Source: Chamaea fasciata
Lineage: Eukaryota; Chordata; Aves; Passeriformes; Sylviidae
Direction: 5' to 3'
Length of the DNA: 64,000 nt
Assembly: GCA_029207755.1 (NCBI GenBank)
Contig: JARCOQ010000007.1
Location: 248,001 to 312,000 of the forward strand
Shown: in pieces, positions 1 through 11,800 of the stretch
Numbering within the stretch: the stretch's first letter is position 1
Layout of the letters: every line of letters starts with the position of its first letter
Translations under genes and position numbers: made by a program
The notes under the pieces: model-generated
Database searches by the model: none
Told to the model about the DNA's origin: nothing
The model's input: the letters and a program-made list of their open reading frames with translations, nothing else

Positions 1-115
1 CATCCTGCCAGGCCCCTCCCAGAGCTGTGGATGGAGCAGAGCATCCCAGCTGCTTCCAAGGAAGCCCAAGGAGGTGCCTGCAAGCCCCATGGCAGCCAGA
101 ACCCACAGGACTGAC

Positions 116-2184
116 CTTCTTCACCTCCCGCTTGCTGAGGCCGGTCCCACGGCCAGTGCTGCCCGGGGTCCCTTTGTCCTGAGGGAATGGCTCCGTGGCT
201 GCCATGAAGCTGCCATTGGTGCCTGCCATGGTGCTGCTGAGGAAGAGGAGAGGGAATGAAGGGTGGGATTGAGACAACATCCTATAGGGCAACATCCTGG
301 AGGTCTTGCCCACCTGTGCTGGTAATGCTGCAGACCCTGGACCTGCGTCGCCAAGTACTGTGGCAGCTCCCAGGTCACCTCGTTGCTCTGGGTGTTCCAA
401 TAGTAGTAGCAGCCGGTGTTCTCATCCCACACTTCCTGCCAGTCACCCATCTCCAGCTCTCCCACTGCCGGGGGGACAAGGACAGCCTGTCACTCCCCTC
501 TCCCCAGTGACACCCGTTTGTCAGTATCCCCTCTGGAGAGAGGGATGGCGCTCACCTCCGGCCAGCGAGCACTGGGTGTCATACTGCCACTCCGGGGCCG
601 GCGCCGAGCCCGTGCCATTGGCTGTGCCCGACGAGGCGCCCGTGCCCGAATCCTTCGGCTCCGGGCGGGGAGGTGTGGGCGGGGGAACGGAGGAGGAGGA
701 AGAGGAGGCAGCGGTGGGCTCAGCGGGCTGCGGAACGGCCGTGATGGCATCAATCTCCTGGTAAACAGCATCCCACCGTGAGGATCAAACACCAAACCAA
801 ATCAAAGCAGTTACTGGATGAGGACAATGTCCTGGCCCATGGAACTCCCATCCTCCCTCCCTCCCCTCGTCCTCGCCAGAGCAGCACTCACAGCCAGGAA
901 GTTTGCCAGGGTGCTGTCGATGTCAGTGGAATTGCTGCCGTTGGCATCCATGGAACGGGCTGGCTTCTCCGGGGTCTCACCCTCCTCATCATCACTGTCA
1001 GCATAGGCACCCAGCAGGCACAAACCTCCTGGAGAGGGGAGAGCAAATCCTCAGGGAAATCCTCCTGCTGCCACAGGGCACTGGATCACACCCCCCAGTC
1101 CAGGTGTCACTGCCGTCCCAGGGGGAACAGCCTGGGGGGAGTCAGTGCAGGAGCCAGGAATAAAACGCCCCTAAGAATGAGCCATCGCCTCTTGGGAAAC
1201 AACAGCACGATTAAAATAACTAAAACGGAAACAACTCCAGTCCCCAAATGAATCATTTGGGAAAGGGTTAACGCTCTTCCCTTCAAAATAATAGTTAAAC
1301 GTGGATAATTATCCCGTGTTAAAAATGGGGGGTTATGGAGAGGGGAACAAACACAGTCCCACAAAACGCCCGTGTTTAACAGAAAACCCACACTCAGCAC
1401 CTCCAAAAACTATTTGGAACCCCACAGCCCCGCACTTAGGACCAAAACCACCTCACATTTAGGACCAAAGCCCCATATACATGACAAAAAAAAATCACAC
1501 AAAGGACCAAGCTTTTACCTTTAGGACCCCCAAGCCTCCGCATCAAGTATTACAACCAGCTAAACTTAGGATAAAATCCCACTACCAAACTCCTCCACGT
1601 TTTGAACGTAAAAAAAACCCGTTTTAGACCCAAAAAAATGACATCTGAGAATCAACCCCCCCAAACTTAAGACAAAAAGCCCCATTTACAACCACAACTC
1701 CCACATTTTTTATCACTGTCGAGCATCGGGGGCCGCAAGCACCCCTAAATCCGAAATTCTCTCCCTAGTTTTTTAGGGGGATGTAATCCCGCGTGTCTCA
1801 CCCCAGCGCGCTCCCTTACCTGTGGCCTTGACCGCGGCGGGAGCGGGAGGCGGCGGATTGGGCGGGTTGCGGGGAGGCTCCGCCACCGTCTCGGGCTCAT
1901 CTGCGGGGCAGAAGCGTCAATTACGGGGGATTGAGGCTGGGGGGATCGCGGGGGAGGGCGGATCGGGACCCCCCGGGTCCCGCTAGGCCGCGCTAGGCCG
2001 CACCAGGCCGCGCCCCGCCAACAAAGCGCCCCCCGCTTCCACCCGCCTTCCTCGCCATACCCGGTTCGGAGCCCGAGTCGCCCCCCTCGCCCGCGGGTCC
2101 TGCGGCCTCGTCGCGGCGCGGGGCGGGCGGGGAGAGCTGCAGGATGGGCCGGCGCCCGGGCGCGGCCCGCGCCTTCTTCCCCAT
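116..2184 (-). CDS. FNBP4: Formin-binding protein 4, 5' part (six coding exons, runs off the left edge)
   Basis: FNBP4 is a WW-domain protein that binds proline-rich formin segments; its cellular role is poorly defined. Coding exons seen on the minus strand are 2061-2184 (start codon 2182-2184, protein begins MGKKARAAPGRRPILQLSPP), 1820-1900, 892-1028, 556-757, 314-464 and 116-236, giving 272 residues in one frame with GT/AG junctions. The fifth exon holds a WW domain with both signature tryptophans (WQEVWDENTGCYYYWN then VTWELP) and the aromatic YYYW block between them. The fourth exon is low-complexity, rich in Ser, Pro and Glu. The rest of the gene, including the second WW domain expected for the family, lies beyond position 1. 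NUP160 lies immediately upstream on the same strand, as in mammals. Identity is from recall of the family. Confidence 0.9.
1029..1819 (-). other. FNBP4 intron 2 with AT-rich degenerate repeats
   Basis: This 791-bp intron contains no recognisable exon. From about 1420 to 1720 a loose motif (TTAGGACCAAA followed by a C-rich tract and an A-run) recurs every 25-40 bases, which looks like a decayed minisatellite. Base composition differs sharply from the GC-rich exon 1 next to it. Confidence 0.5.
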
Positions 2185-2300
2185 GGCGGCGGCGGCGGCG
2201 GCTGCGCCTCGGGGCTGTGGCCGCGCGCACGGGGCGTGGCGCTGACGTCACCAGAAAGGGGGCGGAGCCTGCGTGAAACGCGCGCTCCCTATGGATGGGG
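2043..2300 (-). promoter_or_regulatory. FNBP4 CpG-rich promoter with a perfect CRE palindrome
   Basis: Very CpG-rich DNA surrounds the FNBP4 start codon. A perfect cAMP-response element, TGACGTCA, lies at 2243-2250, about 60 bases upstream of the ATG. No TATA box is evident. CRE-containing CpG-island promoters are typical of housekeeping genes. The transcription start itself cannot be placed from sequence alone. Confidence 0.6.
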
Positions 2301-2674
2301 ACGAGCCAGAGGTTACGGCTCCCTCCTGCCCCTCGATCCCAAACCCCCATCCTATCCCAGAGCCCTGTGCTGCCCCACAGGCCTGTGCTGCCCTCCAGGG
2401 CTGTGGTCCCATGCTATTCCTAGGGCAACAATCCTACCGTTCTCCCCGGGGGCTATGGCTCCTTATCCTGTATGCCCCGCCCCTTCCCTTCAACAGCCCT
2501 TGAGCTCTATCCGCTGGGGATACAGCTCCATCCTCCCCCGGGGCCCTACAGCTCCATCCTGCCCCTTATCCCAGCCCTAGGGCAAGGGTGGTATGGGGGC
2601 GAACCCTGGAGAGGAGCACCCCAGACTCTGCTTTTCCCACCACATCCTTATGCACACCTCAAATACACTTCCAT

Positions 2675-2680
2675 TTTATT
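2675..2680 (-). terminator. NUP160 poly(A) signal AATAAA
   Basis: AATAAA on the minus strand, about 265 bases downstream of the NUP160 stop codon. It leaves under 500 bases between the NUP160 3' end and the FNBP4 start codon, so two same-strand genes are tightly packed. Confidence 0.75.
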
Positions 2681-2943
2681 AAAGCTGATCCAAAAACATA
2701 CCAATAAATAAAAGAAATTCCCAACAGTTCCATGTCTGGAGGAGGCAGAGAGCAAGGGGGTGTCATGGCCACACACCCCAGCTCTGTCACTCATCCACTG
2801 CCTGCAAAACGGACAGTGAGGGGACACGCCCATCGGCACTCCACCTCCCAGAACCGGATCCTTATGGAAAAACAATGGGTAAAACCAGCACCACGAGGTG
2901 GGATGAGCTGGGATGGTGACGTTCCTGGGGATGTCCCCCTGGA

Positions 2944-5900
2944 CTAGGACTGGCAGTACAGGTGCTCCATGGTGGCCACGCTGACCTTCTGCTGGTAGTC
3001 CTCCATCTTGTTGTTCAGCTTCTCATAGAGCTGGGAGAGGCAGGAGTCACGAGGGATCCCACCCTGTCCCACCACCCATCCCACCCTGTCCCCCCATCCC
3101 GGGGTTTGGGAGCCTGGTACCCACCACGACGCTGTTCTCGCTGGCGCTGCTCTCCCGCAGTGCCTGCAGCAGCTGGTCAATGGCAGTGTAGGGCAGCCAC
3201 ATCGTGGGGGACGCTGGGGACAGAGGGACCTGGAATGGACAGGAACCCTCACACCACGTCCCCAAGGAACATCCCGCCACATCCCAACAGCGGGGAAGCT
3301 CACCTCGATCCCAAAATACTGGTGCCCTTTGCCCAGCACAGCATCCACATACTCCAGGACCAAATCCACGGCCTCCTCCAGCAGATCGTAGTTCAGGTAC
3401 AGGCGCAGCAGCTCAGCAGCGTCCACTTCCTGCCAGAAAGAGGGAAACAAACTCAGCCAGGGAATGTGACCAGAACTGGGACCACACTGAGAGAACCTGC
3501 TCTGAGCCTTGGTACCAGGCACGGAGCACCTGGCAGCTGTCCATGAGGGTGATCCGGCAGCTCTGGGACAGCTGGAATTTGGGGGACAGCTTTCTCTCTG
3601 TTCTCACCTTGTAGCTGTTAATGAGCCAGTTGGGCAGAGGTATCCCGTGTGCCAGGAGCTTGTTGATGACGCAGCGATGGTACAGGCTGTTCTGCGATGG
3701 GTAACGCTCCAAGTAGGATGACAGCAGCCTCCAGGCTTCATCTGTGGCACTGTGAGGAAACAATTCCCCATGGAACACATGCCAGCAGCTCCTGCCCCAT
3801 CTGTGAGGCCGTGGTGTGCTCCAGGTGACATGGGGACAGGGTGGAAGCACAGCTCTCCCCACATCCCGTGCCCACAATTCTGGCCCTAGGAGTTTTAAGG
3901 ACCCGTGACCCTCTGGATTCGGACAGAACTCCTGTCTCCAGATCCTCCTCCTCCCAAACTGTGGAGATAAACCTACCTGGATTCCTTGGTGGTGACCAGG
4001 GTTGAGAGTTGGTTGGCTGCCAGCCAGTCCCAGGCCTTTGCCTGTGCGGCCTCCCCTCCCAGCTGGAGCTTGATGCACCTGCACAACCAAAAGCCACGGG
4101 AAGGTGGGTCCTCCCAGAACCCAGCCCCTTCCCACCCGCATCAAAGCCACTCCTTGCAGGACTATTCCCAACGAACAACCCAGGTGGACTGGCAGGGAAA
4201 GAAGGCTCTTGGGCAAGTTCCACACCGAGCCCCTGCATCCTTCCAGCCCTGCATTCCCTGAGGTGGGAGAGCACTCGGACGTACTTGAAGGTCAGGCCCT
4301 CAAAGATGGGCGTCAAGGGCAGCTTGAAGGTTTGGCACAGGGTGATGGCCGAGTCAAAGAGCCCGGCCCGGACCAGCAGGGACACCGTTTCCTCGGGTGT
4401 GGAGTTGCCTGAAGGGGAAGAGCAGGTAAAGCCACCCTGAGTAACACCCCAGCGCTCACCAGGGCCTGGCCCTGTGTTATTTATTGAGAGAAGCAGCAGC
4501 AGCAGCAGGGCACCAACAGCCTCCAACACCCTGCAGCAGTACTCCTCCATCCATGGCTGGAGGCTTTCCTGGCCTCCAGAGCATCCCATGAGCCCAGGAG
4601 CTATCCCTGAAGGGACTGGACAGGGCAGCTGTGCCCCACAGAGCTCCCCTGATGGGGCACCAGCTGGAGAAGGACACAGGTAGCAATGCATGATAGGCAA
4701 ATGCTGCTGCTGCTTAGAACCATTGAATTGTTAAGGTTGCTAAAAGATCCCCAAGATCATTGAGGTTAGGGAGGGGACAGCCTCATCACAGGTCTGTATA
4801 TCCAGGCAGACAATGCATCAGCTCTGCCAGCATAGAAACTGCGGCATTTGGCTCCCTGCGTCACCACCCTGCCCTCAAAGCAGCTGTTCCATCCTTTCCC
4901 TGCAATCCTGCACTGGGAAGTCACCTCCTCCTGACATTTAGAGGGGAAAGACATGGACATGTTGTATAACTTGTACCAGAGATACTGAAAGACTCCAGGT
5001 GGGAGAGTTCTACCTTCCTGCTCCCCAGAAAGGAACAGCTTTCACAACTTTTTTGCACCATTCCATGAAGCAGGATTGTCCAGGGAAATAAATTTTTCAT
5101 CAGTTAAAAAGGTTGGATTTGATGATCTTGGAAATCTTTTCCAACCTTAATAATTCTATGCTTCCATGATTTCCAAAATGCCTTTTTTTGTCCCAGCTCA
5201 GAAGCTCATCCCACCTCCACTGCAGACCACCAGAGCTTGGAAAAGCCAAAACGAGGTGGAAAACTTAAAATTGGTTCTCCTGATGTGCATCCCAGAACCT
5301 GCTGAAGTCAGTGACTGGATTTCGTGGTAGGGATGGGAATTTGATGGTCCCTGGCAGCTTCTGGATTTGCCTCTGGGACAGGACAGAGTGGCTGAACATT
5401 CCTCACCTGCCACTGCTGCTGCCGACACGTCGTGTTCCACTAGGGTCAGGCGGATCCGCGCCAGCAGACATTCCCTCTCCAAATCCTCCAGCTCCAGGAT
5501 CTCGATCTGGTGACTGGCTGGAACAGATGGACACTGGGCTCTCAGTACTTCAAAAAGTACTCTTTGGGCACTGCGCAGAATGTCACGGAATCACAGAATG
5601 GTTTGCGCTGGAAGGGACCTTAACACTCCTCCACTTCCACGGGCAGGGGCATCTTCCACTATCCCAGGTTGCTCCAAGCCCTGTCTGACCTGACCCTGGA
5701 CACTGCCAGGGCTGGGGCAGCCACAGCTTCTTCGCTGGGCACCCTGTGCCAGGGCCTCAGCACCCTCCCAGGGAAGAATTTCTTCCCAGCATTCCATCTA
5801 GTCCCGCCATCTGTCAGTGTGAAGCCGTTCCCCCTTGTCCTGGCCCTCCATCCCTTTTCCAAAGCCCCTCTCCAGCCCTCTTGGAGACTCTTTAGGCTCT

Positions 5901-8782
5901 GAGGTCTCCCTGGAGCCCTTGTAAAAGCACCTCTACACCCCTCTGTCATCCTAAGAGGATTTGTACCCCCAAAAACCACCAAAGGAAGTATCAGGATTTG
6001 CTGACTCTTCCCTGCTCCATTGACTGTGCTTATGTCCTTGATACCATCCTCCTGCTCCTCCTCCTCCTCCAGATGTTAGATAATATTTGGGAACAGCTGC
6101 TGCTTTGCCTGCCAGGCACATGCCACAAAAAAAAAAAAAAAAAAAAAAGAAAAAAGAAAAAAAAAAAACCCCACCTCTTCAGAAAAAGCAGGTTTAAAAA
6201 TACCTGACCTTAAATTTTCCTACGGGAACAGTGAGGATAACCTCATCCCACATCCTGGGCTGTGGCAGACACAGGCAGAGCTTATTCCTGGCAGGATTTC
6301 CAAGGGCACAAAAAGCCTTGAAGAACTAGAAATCGCCTCAAAAAGCTGCTTTTGTTTTAAATTACAAGTTACTTCCACTGAAAAACATACTATCAACTAA
6401 CCAAGCTGATAGGAGCAGGCACAGGAGCTCCTTGGGGAACAGCTGTTCCCTTGGGGAAATTGCTGTATTCCTTAGGGAATAGTGGCAGCGTGCTGCAATT
6501 GGGAGTCACTGGGAGAGTTAATGACCTTAAAATCCCACAAATTATTGATCTGGTGGAGGCAGGAGCCGCCCTGAGCCACCTTCCAGCTCGCATGGGAGCT
6601 GCAGAGAGGCTGTGGAAACTCCAGAGGCATGGGAAGGACCAGGACAGGGCACTTACTGGGAACAGCCATGCACTCCCCATCGTGGCTCCTCTTCGGGGAT
6701 GCTCCCGGGCGCTCGTACTTGCAGGAAAAAGCAGAAAGAGGATTTATGCCCACCTGGTTTCTGAAGGATGAATCACTGATAGGATAAATCCCAACAAGAG
6801 CTCTCCATTTCAAGCCTTGATTTGGACCAGGGAAGCTTTGCAGTCCCTTGGGAACTCAGGTTACTTTATCCGCAGCTATTAGGAACATCAAGATCAGGTG
6901 ACCAGGCTGCAGCCACCAGCTCCCTGAGCCCCGACTGGGATTTGAAACACAACCCCCTGTTACACTAACTCTCCTCTGGACTGGTATTCCAGCTGTTCAC
7001 ACTCCCCAGAACATTCGCTGTCTTCGACACAAGGTGATACACTCCCCTATCTATCCACCAGCCCATTCACAGAAGTTATCCTGCTTCCCCCTGCCCTAAA
7101 AAGAGGGGAATGGCACAAGGGTGACAGGTAGGGTCGATGAGCAGGGCAAGACACTTGGCCACGAGCAGCAGATTAAGAAGTCCAATGTCTCTGTTCCCAT
7201 CGGAAAGGATTTTGGAAGCTCCTTTTTAGGAAGCTCAGCATTCTTACCACAGCTCCAGAGGCTGGCTGCACTATCCAGGCGTATTCCGGGCGGATCAAGC
7301 GCAGGCAGTTAATGGCAGCCAGGAAACAATTTCCCTGTTTCTGGAGCCCTCGGAGCGTCCGCACCTCCCTGCCCAGCCGCATGCCGTACTCGAACATCAC
7401 TGTTCCAGCTAAAAACAGGGAAAAGTGCATCAGCCTACAGCCTGGAGAGGCCACACACCTGGCAGGGGCAGAGAAAGGGTGTCCCAGGCTAGCAGGCAGG
7501 TACAAGGTGCCATCCCAAGCTTTACCCTTCCGGTAGTTGTGCCGGTACACGTGGAAGGCGTAGAGCAGCTCATAGTAGTTGTGAGTCATCAGATCCACAG
7601 CCCGAGCGTGGGACTCAATGATCCCAACGACCTGCATGTAGCACATGGAGGCTCCAGTGGGTCCATAATCCCTTGAAAGGGAGGGTTGTCCCCCCCCAGG
7701 CCGTGATCCCAGCTCAGGATTACCTCATTGTGCAGGTTCACGTAAGGGAATTCCACCAAGTCCTGGAGCTGGGAGCGCTCGCAGAGAACCACCACTAGCT
7801 GGCGCAGGCAGTCCAGCTGCCTGCAGAGGGAAGCACAACCCTTTGGAGGAGCAGGAATAAGCCCAGGAGCAGAAATATGGGATTTAAGCCACAAACAACC
7901 ACTTTCTGACACACTCCTGCTTCTGGATGAGCTCTGCAGGTTTTTTTTTTTTTCCTGGCTTAGAACCAACTTAAACCTTCAAGTTTCTCCTGTGCTGGAA
8001 ACAGAGATCCTCTGGAAAGGCCTCTCAGGAGGGCAGTCTCCCTCCCTGAATCAGTTAAAAAGCATTCCTATTTCTCCTTTGTTGTTCCAACATTTTCCTC
8101 TGCTAGGATAAAGTTTTCTCTACCCAGTTCACTTTCCAAACTGAAAACTCAACACTAATTTTTTTTTTTTTTAATATCAACTTGGCTCCTACAGCTTTTG
8201 AACATATATAGAATGCTACACATGATCCTTCAGTCTCTTCACTGTTTTTTCCCCTTCCACTTTCCTCCTTTGAGAGGGTGCCAATCGCAGGTGTCCTTCA
8301 GACAAACATCCGAAAACAAACTCTACATTTTTAAACTCACCTCTACACATCAACTTAACACAGCAGTCGTGCCCTCCACTAAAGTGTAATTTTTCTTTCA
8401 GTTTCATGGAAAAACGGGACCATGGACCTCCAACAAGGGCATAAGCCTGCCACCTACCTGCCTGGATCCGGGTTTTGTGTTAAGGCTACATAGGCTTCGT
8501 TATTGTGCCCCAAATCCAAGTGATGTTTGAATATGCAGGTCCTCAAAGTAGCCTGAAAACAGCACAAATCAGCTATAAGACCAGCAAGAAATTCCTGTGG
8601 AAGAGGTTCCTGAGGAAACAGCTTGCTGGGAAAGAAGTGGCTGTACCTGGCTCCTCCAGTCATCTGCTGATTCCATGATGGCCAGGGTGGCCAGCTCGAT
8701 GACCAGCTCTGGCAAACCCAGCATCTCCAACAAGCGAAGGACCTGGGGGAGGAGAATACTCCACTAAAGAGTTGGCAGGAAG

Positions 8783-8825
<43 letters not shown>

Positions 8826-11800
8826 TTTTTTTTTTGTTTTTTTTTTTTTTTTAGGAGCTGTTCTTGTCCCTGATGATTTTTAAGGGATTAGACCTTAAAA
8901 GGGAGTATTTGGGTAAATCGCAGGGATCTGGAGGAAATCCCTGCACAACAGGACCCAGTTATAGCATCTCCGGAGGATGCACCTCTGTATGGGGGATTTT
9001 TGAAGCTTTTCAGCATTAATGATTAGTTTTCTGGATCCTAAATCCAGGGAATCCCTTTACCAAGGGCCCAGCTCCAGGCTTGCAGCCTGCCTGAACCACG
9101 GCATTATGCACAACAAAGATCCTATCTCAATTTAAGCATACTGATTTTAATTTGCCTCTGAGCTCAGTAACCGTCGCCTTAGGCAGCATCTTACATCGAG
9201 CCTGGACGTGTCTGGCTTCTGCTTCCAGCAGCTGGATCTCATCCTGCCTTTTTCTGCTGGATAACAAAGTCCTTGGCTATTAGGAAACCGACAGGTGGAA
9301 AGTCCCCAAGTTTCACACACTCAGCTTGTCATTCCCCCAGATAAGGTAAAGAAAGTACAGATGTTTCACATTCTGAAAGCCAAGTTTTCTGAGGCTCAAG
9401 TCACTTCCCGCAAAGCCGGGAATTCCCTCTCCAGTGTGGAAGGACTTGATGCCAGTCTACCCGTTCAGGACCGTACCTTGTTGTAGTACTGCAGGCGTGG
9501 TGTGGAGACCACCTCACCCTCCTCGGGCTGGATTAGCCTGTCCAGGAACTCCTCTCTTCCCACCTCAGACGCAGCTTGGCAGAAGCAATCCAAAGCCTGG
9601 AAGCAGACCCGGAATCAGCTCATTGTCCCCTCAGGTGACCGATCCACCTGCTGTATACGTGAGGGGACAATACTGCCTGTCCCAATCTCGTGAGATCTTC
9701 TCTAGAGCAGACGGCACCTTGCCACTCCAATCCCATCCTTTCCCAAAGGAGGCAGAGCTCGGGAAGGATGTTTCCTGTGCACCTCCTCCCTCCCAAAGGA
9801 AAAGGTCCCAGACCCCAGAAAGGAGATGAGGGAAGGCCTCACCTTGTGCCCTTCACCCATGACAAGGTAGCACCTGCCCATCATGAAGCAGCAGGAGCCC
9901 ATGTTCACGTGGCACCATGGCTGCAGCAGTCGGATGTATTCCTACGGGAGAGAAGGAATGGGAGTTTGGATTCAGGTCAGTGCTCCCAGCACCAGCAAGG
10001 TTTGGGTGGCCCCTTTAGCTACTGTGCTCAGACAAATCCTGCTTCTCCAGCTCGAGGGCTGGTCTTTCCAGCCCCAAAGTCCTTTGGATGCACTGATCAC
10101 AAAATCCTGGAACGGTTTGGGTTGGAAAGGAGCCCTTAAGCTCATCCACACTCATGCCACTGTGAAAGGCAGGGACACCTTCCACTAGACCAGGTTGCTC
10201 CAAGCCCTGTCCAGCCTGGCCTTGAACCCTTCCAGGGATGAGGCAGCCACAGCTTCTTGGGAAATCTGTGCCAGGGCCTCAGCATCCCTACAAGGAGGAA
10301 TTTTTTTCCAATATTCCATCTAGCTCTGCTCTCTCTCAGTATGAAGCCATTCCCCCCTGTCCTGTCAATCAAGGTCCTTGTCCAAAGCCCCTCTCCAGCT
10401 CTCTTGGAGCTCCTTCAAGTACTGGAAGAGACTCCCAGGAGACCATGGAGCCTTTTCCCAGCTCTCTTAGCTCTCCAGAGCAGAGCTGCTCCAGCCCTGT
10501 AAGGGGGAGATATCCCCCACATGCTCCTGGGAGAAAACTGCCCTAAACAGCTCCAGTGTCTGTATGAAGCTCCTTAGAAACAGCTCCCAGCATGCCCAAA
10601 AATCAGACAGGATTCTTCCTACATTGTGTAGCAGGGAACTGCGGGGGAAATGTGGACACAATGTGCAGGGCAGAGAGAAGGCTGCAGTACAACGGGCAAG
10701 GCAGGTGCTAGAAGGGGAATACCTGTGCAGGAGAGGGCCAGCAGCCAAGGAAGCACATGGATTACAATTACAGCATGTGGGAGGGAGTGCCGACGGCACC
10801 GAGGGCACAGATAAAGCGAGATGACGAGCCTGGGCCTGTGCCAGCAGAGCATCCTCGTCATCCTTGGAAAAGCAGCCATGTCCTGCTAGCAGGGCCATGG
10901 GACTCAGCAGGAACTGGGAGGAGAAAACAGGACTTGGAAGTCAAGTCACCTCTACAGGTGCACAAACCACCAGCACCTCTCGTCTCACCTCTCCTGGCCA
11001 CGAGTCCTCTCAAAACCACGTGGCGACGCATCCGGAGCCCGGATTCACTGCCTGGATTAGCAGCTACAAGGGATAAATCCTGCTCCAGCTTGTCACACAC
11101 AATGAACAACACAGAGAGGTTTGGCCCGTGTCCCAGACCTCTGCTTTGTCACCAGACCGTCCCCATGCCCGCGTGCTCCTTGCAAGGAGCTTCCTGTACC
11201 CCCACAGTTCGGGTCACCATGCTCACAGCAAAGCTGCTGTTATCTCCCCGGGGTCAAGGCACTTAATCCAAGTTTCCGTGACCGACTGGGATCGGGGAGA
11301 GGAACAGAAGGCAGTGGGGAGGAGGAGGAGCTGCGCTCTGCCGAGATAAAAGCCTGCAGGAGACACCAGCGAGGCGAAAGAAACGCGAGGAGATTCAAAG
11401 CCTGCACATATGCCAGGAGGGAGAAGATGCTGCTCCAATCTTGGCAATTCCTGGCTCAAAAGCTCTGACGAATTGAAATTCTTCTCTCAGTTCTTCTCAG
11501 CAGCGACACAAAAGGAAGCAGTTCAGCCCCCAGGTATGAGGGGCTGGGAGGATAAAAGGTTCCGCTGAAAAACAGGTCATCACGAACAGCCTGCCTGGCC
11601 CTGGTGCCTCCAGGAATGCCCAGACAGGGATAAAGCCTGTCACGTGGAGCTGCAGACAAGGAACTGCACGGGTCAGAACTCCAGCACAAGCAACTCAAGC
11701 TGCCAAGAGCACAGAGAGGTGAAGGAACAGCGATCTGAAATACAGCAGTCTAAAACCCCTGGAAATCAGGAGTTCACCGTCCCTGCTACTGGGATGCCAG

